Made by a program: the position numbers and the translations under genes | Notes under the pieces: model-generated | Seen by the model: only the letters and a program-made list of their open reading frames with translations | Told to the model about the DNA's origin: nothing | The model's database searches: none | Shown here: in pieces, positions 1-5,893 of the stretch | How positions within the stretch are numbered: the first letter of the stretch is position 1 | Layout: each line of letters starts with the position of its first letter | DNA from: Pseudomonadota bacterium | GTDB lineage: Bacteria; Pseudomonadota; Alphaproteobacteria; Rhizobiales; Kaistiaceae | NCBI GenBank assembly: GCA_023433185.1 | Contig: JAEZEN010000563.1 | Span: 1-6,608 of the forward strand | Direction of reading: 5' to 3' | Length of the DNA: 6,608 bases

Positions 1-581
1 ATACCCAGGTGATGAAGACCGAGGCGCTCAAGCAGGCCCTCGACCTCGGCAAGTACGACGCCGCCTTCGGCGGCGCGCGCCGCGACGAGGAGAAGAGCCG
101 CGCCAAGGAGCGCGTCATCTCGTTCCGCTCGGCGAGCCACGCCTGGGACCCCAAGAACCAGCGGCCGGAACTCTGGTCGCTCTACAACACCCGCGTGAAG
201 CCGGGCGAGTCGATCCGCGTCTTCCCGATCTCGAACTGGACCGAGCTCGACATCTGGCAGTACATCCTCGCCGAGAAGATCGACATCGTGCCGCTCTACT
301 TCGCGGCCGAGCGTCCGGTGGTGACCCGCAGCGGCCAACTGCTGATGGTCGACGACGAGCGCATGCGGCTGCTGCCCGGCGAGACACCGGAGATGCGCAT
401 GGTGCGTTTCCGTACGCTCGGCTGCTACCCGCTCACCGCCGCGGTCGAGTCCGACGCCACGTCGCTGTCGGCCATCGTCGGCGAGATGTTCGTCGCCCGC
501 ACCAGCGAGCGGCAGGGGCGCCTGATCGACCATGACGAGGTCGGCGCCATGGAAATGAAGAAGCGCGAGGGCTACTTCTGA
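1..581 (+). CDS. cysD: Sulfate adenylyltransferase subunit 2 (CysD), 3' part
   Basis: Small subunit of ATP sulfurylase, which adenylates sulfate with ATP to give APS in the cytoplasm, working as a complex with the CysN GTPase. The reading frame is open to the left edge (first full codon at 3-5). The GTG at 9 and ATG at 12 are internal, because the residues around them match the middle of E. coli CysD (about residue 110 of roughly 300). About 191 C-terminal residues are present; the N-terminal PP-loop segment lies outside. Visible family signatures are [16 protein letters not shown] (from about nt 66), [49 protein letters not shown] and the C-terminal TSERQGR...KKREGYF. The stop overlaps the cysNC start by one base, so the two are translationally coupled. 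Rhizobial NodP is a paralogue of CysD, but no nod context is visible, so housekeeping sulfate assimilation is the simpler reading. Confidence 0.97.
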   Translation, partial: TQVMKTEALKQALDLGKYDAAFGGARRDEEKSRAKERVISFRSASHAWDPKNQRPELWSLYNTRVKPGESIRVFPISNWTELDIWQYILAEKIDIVPLYFAAERPVVTRSGQLLMVDDERMRLLPGETPEMRMVRFRTLGCYPLTAAVESDATSLSAIVGEMFVARTSERQGRLIDHDEVGAMEMKKREGYF

Positions 582-2488
582 TGGTGCACAGCATGGCGGA
601 GACCGACGCCTTCGCCGCCTTCCTGGCGGACAACGAGGGCAAGGACCTGCTCCGCTTCCTCACCTGCGGCAGCGTCGACGACGGCAAGTCGACCCTGATC
701 GGGCGCCTGCTCTACGATTCGAAGAAGCTCTTCGAGGACCAGCTCGCGACGCTGGAGTCGGAGTCGGCGAAGTTCGGGACGACCGAGGGCGATATCGACT
801 TCGCCCTCCTCGTCGACGGCCTCGTCGCGGAGCGCGAGCAGGGCATCACGATCGACGTCGCCTACCGCTATTTCGCGACCGACCGGCGCCGCTTCATCGT
901 CGCCGATACGCCCGGCCATGAGCAGTACACGCGCAACATGGCGACGGGGGCGTCCAACTCCGACCTCGCCGTGCTGCTGGTCGACGCCCAGCAGGGCATC
1001 CTGACCCAGACCCGGCGCCACGCCTATATCGTGTCGCTGCTCGGCATCCGGAACGTCATCCTCGCGGTCAACAAGATCGACCTCATCGGCTTCGACGAGG
1101 AGCGCTTCATCGACATCCGCAACGCGTTCGCCGAGTTCGCGTCGCAGTTCAAGTTCGACACGATCGTGACCATTCCGCTGTCGGCGCGGTTCGGCGACAA
1201 CGTCATCGAGAAGAGCGCCCGGACGCCCTGGTATGGCGGCCCGACCCTCCTCGGCCATCTCGAGACGGTGCGGATCGAGGATGGCAGCGGCCTGTCGCCG
1301 TTCCGCTTCCCGGTACAGTGGGTCAACCGCCCGAACGCCGCCTTCCGCGGCTACACCGGCACCGTCGCCTCGGGAGCGATCCGGGCGGGCGACAAGGTGG
1401 TCGTCGCCCGGACCGGCCAGTCGGCGTCCGTGGCGCGCATCGTCACCCTTGACGGCGACCGCGCCGATGCCCAGTCGGGGATGAGCATCACGCTCACGCT
1501 CGACACCGAGATCGACGCCTCGCGCGGCGACATTCTCGCGGCGCCGCTCCATCGCCCGGAGGTCTCGGACCAGATCGCGGCCCACGTCATCTGGATGAGC
1601 GAGGAGCCGCTCCTGCCCGGCCGGCCCTATCTTCTCAAGTCGGCAACGCGCACGGTCGGTGCCGCGGTCAGCGATCTCAAGCACCAGGTCGACATCGAAT
1701 CGTTCAAGCCGCTCGCCGCCAAGACCCTCGGCCTCAACGACATCGGCCTCGTCAACCTGTCGCTTTCCGAGCCGATCGCCTTCGACCTCTACGACGACAA
1801 CCGGACGACCGGCTCGTTCATCCTCATCGACCGCTTCACCAACGCGACGGTCGCGGCGGGGATGATCCGCTTCGGTCTGCGGCGGGCGACCAACATCCAC
1901 TGGCAGGCGCTCAACGTCGACCGCGAGGCGCGCTCGCACCTCAAGGGGCAGAAGCCGGTGATCCTGTGGTTCACCGGCCTCTCCGGCGCCGGCAAGTCGA
2001 CCATCGCCAACCTGGTGGAATCGAAGCTCCACCTGATGGGCCGCCACACCTACATGCTCGACGGCGACAACATCCGCCACGGACTCAACCGCGACCTCGG
2101 CTTCACCGACGCCGACCGGGTCGAGAACATCCGGCGCGTCGCGGAGACGGCGAAGCTCTTCGTCGAGGCGGGCATCATCGTGCTGGTGTCGTTCATCTCG
2201 CCGTTCCGCTCGGAGCGGCAGATGGCGCGCGACCTCGTCGGCGAGGGCGAGTTCCTGGAGATCTTCGTCGACGCGCCGCTGTCCGTCGTCGAGGAGCGCG
2301 ATCCCAAGGGCCTCTACAAGAAGGCACGGGCGGGCGAGATCAAGCACTTCACCGGTATCGACTCGCCCTATGAGCCGCCGGTCTCCCCGGATGTCGTGCT
2401 CGACACGACCGCCGGGACGGCGGACGAACTCGCCGACCGCATCGTCGAGACCCTGAAGAAGGGCGGCTACCTCGGCAACGGGGTCTAG
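581..2488 (+). CDS. cysNC: Bifunctional sulfate adenylyltransferase subunit 1 / adenylylsulfate kinase (CysNC)
   Basis: A 635-residue fusion that performs both steps of PAPS synthesis: GTP-driven ATP sulfurylase with CysD (APS), then phosphorylation of APS. The N-terminal EF-Tu-like GTPase has the P-loop GSVDDGKST (30-38), DTPGH (109-113) and NKID (164-167); beta-barrel domains follow to about residue 450. The CysC kinase has its P-loop GLSGAGKS at 466-473, [15 protein letters not shown] at 494-508, FISPFR at 538-543 with the family phosphoserine position at Ser540, then [13 protein letters not shown] and FTGIDSPYE near the end. All nucleotide-binding motifs are intact in both halves. The ATG at 581 overlaps the cysD stop (TGATG) and has a GAGGG nine bases upstream; an in-frame ATG at 593 lacks such a site but cannot be excluded. 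The gene ends in tandem in-frame stops (TAG TAG, 2486-2491). NodQ of rhizobia has the same architecture, but nothing here indicates symbiosis genes. Confidence 0.97.
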   Translation: MVHSMAETDAFAAFLADNEGKDLLRFLTCGSVDDGKSTLIGRLLYDSKKLFEDQLATLESESAKFGTTEGDIDFALLVDGLVAEREQGITIDVAYRYFATDRRRFIVADTPGHEQYTRNMATGASNSDLAVLLVDAQQGILTQTRRHAYIVSLLGIRNVILAVNKIDLIGFDEERFIDIRNAFAEFASQFKFDTIVTIPLSARFGDNVIEKSARTPWYGGPTLLGHLETVRIEDGSGLSPFRFPVQWVNRPNAAFRGYTGTVASGAIRAGDKVVVARTGQSASVARIVTLDGDRADAQSGMSITLTLDTEIDASRGDILAAPLHRPEVSDQIAAHVIWMSEEPLLPGRPYLLKSATRTVGAAVSDLKHQVDIESFKPLAAKTLGLNDIGLVNLSLSEPIAFDLYDDNRTTGSFILIDRFTNATVAAGMIRFGLRRATNIHWQALNVDREARSHLKGQKPVILWFTGLSGAGKSTIANLVESKLHLMGRHTYMLDGDNIRHGLNRDLGFTDADRVENIRRVAETAKLFVEAGIIVLVSFISPFRSERQMARDLVGEGEFLEIFVDAPLSVVEERDPKGLYKKARAGEIKHFTGIDSPYEPPVSPDVVLDTTAGTADELADRIVETLKKGGYLGNGV

Positions 2489-2499
2489 TAGGCCCGTCG

Positions 2500-2526
2500 C
2501 TGCCGCGGCGGTGTCCGCCGGGGCAG
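2500..2526. terminator. GC-rich hairpin between convergent cysNC and marR genes
   Basis: The arms at 2500-2511 and 2515-2526 can form a 6-bp inner stem (cggcgg/ccgccg) closing a 3-base loop, then one G-G mismatch, then 5 more pairs. It fills the gap between the cysNC stop (2488) and the end of the MarR gene (2540), so it could end transcripts from both sides. There is no run of T on either strand after the stem, so intrinsic termination is uncertain; it may instead protect 3' ends or assist factor-dependent termination. Confidence 0.45.
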
Positions 2527-2539
2527 GCCCTTCGAGCGG

Positions 2540-2890
2540 TCAGAGCGGCAGGTCGCGGTAGCGCGCGACGATGGCGTCGCCGAGCGCCTCGACGGCGAGT
2601 GCTCCCTCCACCGTTCGCTGGACCAGCACGGTTCGCCGGTCGGTCTCGTCGCGCCGGCGCGTCACCAGCCGCAGCCGGCCCATGGAATCGAGGGCGCGGG
2701 TGATCACCGGCTTGGTCACGCCGAGCTTCTCGGCGAGGCCTTTCACCGTGTGGGGCGGCGGCTCGAGATAGACGGTGAGGAGGACCGCCATCTGTCGGGC
2801 CGAAAGCTCCGGCTGACCGTCCCGCACCAGATCGAAGGTCACGTCCCGCCAGAGACGGAGCGCCTGGCTCGGCCTGAACTCGAGCGGCAT
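2540..2890 (-). CDS. Short MarR-family winged-helix transcriptional regulator
   Basis: A 116-residue DNA-binding protein with a MarR-type winged helix-turn-helix. Residues 29-42 (LSARQMAVLLTVYL) fit the helix before the HTH. Residues 48-75 form the HTH, with TVKGLAEKLGVTKPVITRALD containing the recognition helix, and residues 76-93 form the wing, including DETDRR at 81-86, the usual place of the conserved Asp-Arg pair. The ATG at 2890 is chosen because it has GGGAG six bases upstream and the similarity to the fold begins there; the frame stays open upstream but that part is Arg/Ser-rich with no family character. At 116 residues it is shorter than typical MarR proteins (about 140-150), mainly through reduced terminal dimerisation helices. 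It lies 58 bp downstream of the aminopeptidase gene on the same strand and may be cotranscribed with it. Target and ligand cannot be told from sequence. Confidence 0.87.
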   Translation of the reverse strand: MPLEFRPSQALRLWRDVTFDLVRDGQPELSARQMAVLLTVYLEPPPHTVKGLAEKLGVTKPVITRALDSMGRLRLVTRRRDETDRRTVLVQRTVEGALAVEALGDAIVARYRDLPL

Positions 2891-2896
2891 GGTTCG

Positions 2897-2901
2897 CTCC
2901 C
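2897..2901 (-). promoter_or_regulatory. Ribosome binding site of the MarR gene
   Basis: GGGAG on the - strand, six bases before the ATG at 2890. It supports this start over the longer open frame that reaches back into the aminopeptidase gene. Confidence 0.6.
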
Positions 2902-2948
2902 GGCAGGTGTTGCGAAGGCGAGCATCAAAGCCGCCCCCGCGGTCGGGT

Positions 2949-4328
2949 TCAAGGCCCGTAACGCTCTTCGAGCAGCTCATAGAGGGCCCGGATCGCCTGG
3001 GCCTCGCCGCCTTCTGGGCGGCCCGGCATGTCCTTGGGGTTCCAGCCGAAGATGTCGGCATGGAGCCACGACTGCTCCTGCGGCACGAAGCGCGACAGGA
3101 ACAGCGCCGCGGTGACCGAGCCGGCGAAAGGCGCCGACCCGGCATTGTTGATGTCGGCGATCCGCGAATCGAGCATCGCCATGTAGGGCGCCCAGAGCGG
3201 CATGCGCCAGGCCGGGTCGGCGCAGTGCTCGGCGTGGCGGGTGAAGGCGGCGGCGAGCGCCTCGTCGCGGGTGTAGAACGGCACGATCTCCGGGCCGAGC
3301 GCGACGCGGGCGGCGCCGGTGAGCGTCGCCAGGTCGACGAGGAGGTCGGGGCTCTCCTCCGCGGCGAGGGCCAGCGCGTCGGCCAGCACCAGCCGCCCCT
3401 CGGCGTCGGTGTTGCCGATCTCGACCGTCAGTCCCTTCCGGCTGCGGAAGACGTCGCCGGGGCGAAAGGCGGCGCCCGAGATCGCGTTCTCGACCGCCGG
3501 GATCAGCACGCGCAGTCGGATCGGGAGGCCGGCATCCATGATCATGTGGGCGAGGCCGAGGACATTGGCGGCGCCGCCCATGTCCTTCTTCATGAGGCGC
3601 ATGCCCGACGACGGCTTGATGTCGAGGCCGCCGGTATCGAAGCAGACGCCCTTGCCGACCAGCGTCACCTTCGGCGCGGCGGGGTCTCCCCAGGTCATGT
3701 CGACGAGCCGCGGCGCGCGCGCCGGCGTGGCGGCGGCGCCGACCGGGGGGATGAGCGGGAAGCCGTCGGCGAGGGGCGCGCCCGTGGTGATCTCGATCGC
3801 CGCGCCATGGCGGGCGGCGAGATCCTCGGCGGCGGTCGCCAGTTCGGCGGGGCCCATCGCGTTGGCCGGCGTGTTGATCAGGTCTCGGGCGAGGTAGACG
3901 CCGTCCGCGATGCGGATGATGCGGTCCGTGGCACGACCGGCGACAAGCACCAGCCTGGCGGTCGGGTCGCGTTCGCGATAGCGGGTGAAGCGGTAGGCTC
4001 CGAGGGCGAAGGCGAGAACGGCGAGGTCGTCGTCGGGAAAGCCGGAGGCGAGTGCATAGTCGCCGGTGGGCAGGCCCGTGCCGAGCCGCCCCGGGAGCAG
4101 CGGCGCCGGCCGGGGGTCGCCGCCGAGGCCGAAGAGGAAGCAGCCGAGGCCGTTCGCGCCGGGCGCACCGAGAAGGGAGCCGGCGGCGGCCTTGAAGCCC
4201 GCGCTCCGGACGAAGGCGGCCATTTCGGCGCCGTTCCCGTCAAGGAAGGCGTCGAGCGTCGTTGGCGAAACGGCGTGGACGGGAAGGGCGTCTGGGGCGT
4301 CCTCCGCTCCGATCAGGCATTCCGGCAT
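2949..4328 (-). CDS. M17 leucyl aminopeptidase family protein
   Basis: A 459-residue cytosolic di-metal exopeptidase that removes N-terminal residues from peptides; family members are usually hexamers. The C-terminal catalytic domain is complete. Metal ligands are Lys226, Asp231, Asp249, Asp308 and Glu310, and catalytic positions are Lys238 and Arg312. Their spacing (5, 18, 59 and 2 residues between successive ligands) equals that of E. coli PepA. They sit in VGKGVCFDTGG, IKPSSGM, KKDMGGAANVLG and the M17 signature NTDAEGRLVLADAL. The protein is about 40 residues shorter than PepA, the difference lying in the less conserved N-terminal domain, so it is probably one of the shorter rhizobial M17 paralogues rather than PepA itself. 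The ATG at 4328 has GGAGG four bases upstream; an in-frame ATG at 4385 would add 19 Gly/Pro-rich residues and is less likely. The pilin gene lies 111 bp upstream and a MarR gene 58 bp downstream. Substrate preference is unknown. Confidence 0.95.
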   Translation of the reverse strand: MPECLIGAEDAPDALPVHAVSPTTLDAFLDGNGAEMAAFVRSAGFKAAAGSLLGAPGANGLGCFLFGLGGDPRPAPLLPGRLGTGLPTGDYALASGFPDDDLAVLAFALGAYRFTRYRERDPTARLVLVAGRATDRIIRIADGVYLARDLINTPANAMGPAELATAAEDLAARHGAAIEITTGAPLADGFPLIPPVGAAATPARAPRLVDMTWGDPAAPKVTLVGKGVCFDTGGLDIKPSSGMRLMKKDMGGAANVLGLAHMIMDAGLPIRLRVLIPAVENAISGAAFRPGDVFRSRKGLTVEIGNTDAEGRLVLADALALAAEESPDLLVDLATLTGAARVALGPEIVPFYTRDEALAAAFTRHAEHCADPAWRMPLWAPYMAMLDSRIADINNAGSAPFAGSVTAALFLSRFVPQEQSWLHADIFGWNPKDMPGRPEGGEAQAIRALYELLEERYGP

Positions 4329-4332
4329 CGGT

Positions 4333-4337
4333 CCTCC
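4333..4337 (-). promoter_or_regulatory. Ribosome binding site of the aminopeptidase gene
   Basis: GGAGG on the - strand with a four-base gap to the ATG at 4328. It favours this start over the in-frame ATG at 4385. Confidence 0.6.
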
Positions 4338-4421
4338 GGGGGGCTCTCGCGGCGCGCGATCATGCCCGCCGGCGGCTGCCGGCACAACGGAGGAATGCAG
4401 CGTGGCGGGCCGGGCGGCGCG

Positions 4422-4436
4422 GCCGCGGAGCGCGGC
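4422..4436 (-). terminator. Hairpin directly after the pilin stop codon
   Basis: Perfect 6-bp inverted repeat gccgcg/cgcggc around a 3-base loop, starting three bases past the pilin stop. No U-tract follows. It could stabilise the 3' end of a pilin transcript or reduce read-through into the aminopeptidase gene. Because the area is very GC-rich, a chance palindrome is possible. Confidence 0.3.
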
Positions 4437-4439
4437 GTG

Positions 4440-4637
4440 TCAGCCGTCGCGCTGCGACTCGACGAAGACCTCGCCGGTGAGCGGCTGCTGGGTGGAGGCG
4501 CTGTTGAGGGCGGCGTTGATCTTGCCGCCCAGGGTGGCGGCACCGAGCACGATGGCGACGCCGATCAGGGAGGCAATCAGCCCGTATTCGATGGCCGTCG
4601 CGCCGGAGCGGTTTGGCCGGGAAAACGGGGTTCTCAT
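4440..4637 (-). CDS. Flp family type IVb pilin precursor
   Basis: A 65-residue prepilin of the Flp/Tad type, the major subunit of thin adhesive pili. A short basic leader (residues 1-12, with Arg2, Arg7, Arg10) ends in Gly12. It is followed by ATAIEYGLIASLIGVAIVLG, in which Glu17 and Tyr18 fall at +5 and +6 of the expected mature protein: the G/xxxxEY prepilin peptidase site. The hydrophobic stretch at about 19-36 is the membrane and assembly helix. The mature pilin would be about 53 residues, with a polar tail (from about Asn45) ending QRDG. The ATG at 4637 has AGGAGT seven bases upstream. No prepilin peptidase (CpaA/TadV) or tad/cpa assembly gene is in the window, so it would depend on machinery encoded elsewhere. 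The AT-rich region upstream probably carries its promoter. Confidence 0.94.
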   Translation of the reverse strand: MRTPFSRPNRSGATAIEYGLIASLIGVAIVLGAATLGGKINAALNSASTQQPLTGEVFVESQRDG

Positions 4638-4735
4638 GTCCGCGACTCCTGTTCGACGGGGTTCCGGCGGCCGCGCTTCTTGTTTGCGGCTTCGACCCGT
4701 TCACAGATACGGACAAATTGCTGAAGGCGAGTTAA

Positions 4736-4750
4736 TGGAGATTGCCTCCA
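4736..4750. repeat. Small inverted repeat between dyad and pilin
   Basis: tggag (4736-4740) and ctcca (4746-4750) are perfect complements around five bases. It would lie in the pilin 5' leader if transcription begins in the AT-rich patch. At this length it can arise by chance. Confidence 0.25.
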
Positions 4751-4760
4751 AACAGGCGCA

Positions 4761-4782
4761 ATGATTACTTTCCGTTAATCAT
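4761..4782. promoter_or_regulatory. Candidate operator: perfect 7-bp dyad in the AT-rich patch
   Basis: atgatta (4761-4767) and taatcat (4776-4782) are exact inverted copies separated by eight bases, about 125-145 bp before the pilin start. A - strand TATGAT resembling a -10 box overlaps the right arm, so a protein bound here could block or aid transcription. Dyad symmetry of this size with a short spacer fits a dimeric regulator; which one is unknown. Confidence 0.35.
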
Positions 4783-4891
4783 AAAGTCTTCTGAATTATT
4801 GAAACGACTTGTAATCGTTGGTTTTCAAGGCTGTGGCTCTCCGGGCATTGGCGGTTTCTTTACCATGGCCGGCAAGCATTCATTGACGATG

Positions 4892-4910
4892 GCGCACGAT
4901 GGCCGTGCGC
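4892..4910 (-). terminator. Stem-loop abutting the stop of the substrate-binding protein gene
   Basis: gcgcacg (4892-4898) and cgtgcgc (4904-4910) form a perfect 7-bp GC-rich stem with a 5-base loop, and the stem starts immediately after the stop codon at 4911-4913. No U-run follows on the - strand, so it is either a terminator without a tract or a 3'-end stabiliser. Its fixed position against the stop codon makes a role at the transcript end plausible. Confidence 0.45.
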
Positions 4911-5849
4911 TCACTCCGCCGCCGGCGGGGTGACGAGCGCGATGACCAGCGCGTAGAGGCTCTCGTCGGGCGAAGCGAAGCCGCCGCCGCCGAAACCGGC
5001 ACGGTCGACCGCGTCGAGCGCCTCCGGGTCCTCGCCGGCCATCGCGAGAACCGCTCCGGAGATGATCCCCTTCAGTTCGCCGGGCAGGCTGGCGCGGATC
5101 GCGTGCGGACCGAAAGGGATGAGCGACGATCGCCAGACGATCCGGATATCGTCCATCGACAGCGTCTCGTCGGCGACCATGCGCGTGAACGTGCCGAAGC
5201 TGTAGCCGGTGGCTTCGCGTCCGGAGAGGCTGGACCAGGCGGCGGCAAGATCGACTTCGTCGTCAAGCAGCGCCGCGACGGCGTCCTCGGGGGAGGCATA
5301 TTCGGCGACCGAGCCGAAGTACGTGGCGGGGTCGATGCCCTCGGCCGTGAAGGCATGACGCGGCACGATGCTCGCCGACACGGAGTCGCCGGGTCCGATG
5401 GCGAGCCGCCTGTCCGCCGCTCCGGCAAGGTCGGCGATCCCGTCGTCGGCGCGTGCGACCAGGACCGAGTGGAAGCCGAGGGCACCGTCAGCGGAGAGCG
5501 GCGCGGCGATCGCCTCGACGCAGGCGCACTTGACGACGGCTGTGGCGTAGGCCGTGGCGCTGTAGATGGCGTAATCGATCTCGCCCGCCGCCTGGGCGTC
5601 GATCAGGAGGCCGTAGCTGGCGATCGGCACGATCTCGACGGGGATGCCGGTCTTGTCCTGGAGGTAGACCCGGAACGGCTCGAGCGTCGTGATCCGGTAG
5701 GCGGCGTCCTCCTCGCCGAGCACGCCGACCCGCAGGGTCGTGATCTCGTCGCGCCAGGCGGCGCCGGCCACCGGCGGGGCAGCGGCGAGCGCGATGGCGA
5801 GGAAGCTGAGGATGCGGGGGATCAGGAACATGCCGAACCGTCGGGTCAT
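4911..5849 (-). CDS. PhnD/SsuA-like periplasmic substrate-binding protein
   Basis: A 312-residue type 2 periplasmic binding protein resembling the phosphate/phosphite/phosphonate-binding (PhnD-like) group of ABC importers. A signal peptide is clear: basic start (Arg3, Arg4, Arg12), hydrophobic core at 13-24 and an Ala-Gly-Ala cleavage motif at 28-30. The mature part begins with LRVGVLGEEDAAYR (39-52), then FRVYLQDKTGIPVEIVPI and a Y-S-A-T-A-Y segment (96-101). A PGDSVSASIVP stretch (153-163) sits where PhnD proteins carry their Ser-rich phosphonate-binding loop. Cys108 and Cys110 are its only cysteines. The start is uncertain: ATG at 5849 gives the full signal peptide but its AGGA is about 14 bases upstream; ATG at 5831 would shorten the leader by six residues and also lacks a good site. 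galM ends 44 bp upstream, so they may share a transcript. No permease or ATPase gene is adjacent, so ligand and transport role are open. Confidence 0.86.
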   Translation of the reverse strand: MTRRFGMFLIPRILSFLAIALAAAPPVAGAAWRDEITTLRVGVLGEEDAAYRITTLEPFRVYLQDKTGIPVEIVPIASYGLLIDAQAAGEIDYAIYSATAYATAVVKCACVEAIAAPLSADGALGFHSVLVARADDGIADLAGAADRRLAIGPGDSVSASIVPRHAFTAEGIDPATYFGSVAEYASPEDAVAALLDDEVDLAAAWSSLSGREATGYSFGTFTRMVADETLSMDDIRIVWRSSLIPFGPHAIRASLPGELKGIISGAVLAMAGEDPEALDAVDRAGFGGGGFASPDESLYALVIALVTPPAAE

Positions 5850-5893
5850 GAGAAGCGGGGTTATCCTGCCCGAATCGGCCGGCGTCGGGAAGA

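Larger units (their letters stand above)
4638..4910 (-). other. Intergenic region upstream of the pilin, with an AT-rich patch
   Basis: The only long gene-free stretch of the window, 273 bp. By hand count, 4741-4820 is about 36% G+C, far below the flanking genes. Reading toward the pilin it holds a hairpin against the preceding gene's stop (4892-4910), the AT-rich patch with a 7-bp dyad (4761-4782), a smaller 5-bp inverted repeat (4736-4750) and the pilin ribosome binding site (4645-4650). A TATGAT hexamer on the - strand (4783-4778) resembles a -10 element, but no good -35 lies 16-18 bases upstream. Short open frames crossing it have no supporting features. Confidence 0.6.

Noticed and set aside
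572..2347. 591-codon open frame on the - strand opposite cysNC
   Set aside because: It mirrors cysNC across its length. The product is rich in Arg, Asp, Glu and Val with no fold or motif, as expected from the antisense of a GC-rich gene lacking stops. The + strand product has every catalytic motif.
1..2488. Symbiotic nodPQ genes instead of cysD-cysNC
   Set aside because: The architecture is the same, but no nod gene or nod-box-like sequence is in the window, and sequence alone here does not separate the paralogues. The housekeeping reading is simpler.
2889..4724. 611-codon open frame on the + strand opposite the aminopeptidase and pilin
   Set aside because: Low-complexity Gly/Arg/Ala/Glu composition, and it spans two well-supported - strand genes. 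It is a by-product of codon bias.
4720..4785. CtrA-type sites (TTAA-N7-TTAA) upstream of the pilin
   Set aside because: TTAA tetramers occur on both strands, but none has a second TTAA at the required spacing; the closest, on the - strand, has TAAT in the second half.
4886..4903. Direct repeat acgatggc (4886-4893 and 4896-4903)
   Set aside because: Two 8-base copies only, one of them inside the hairpin after the binding-protein gene; too short to support a repeat element or attachment site.
4742..4933. 63-codon + strand open frame across the AT-rich intergenic region
   Set aside because: No good ribosome binding site or domain is visible, and it runs into the oppositely oriented binding-protein gene.
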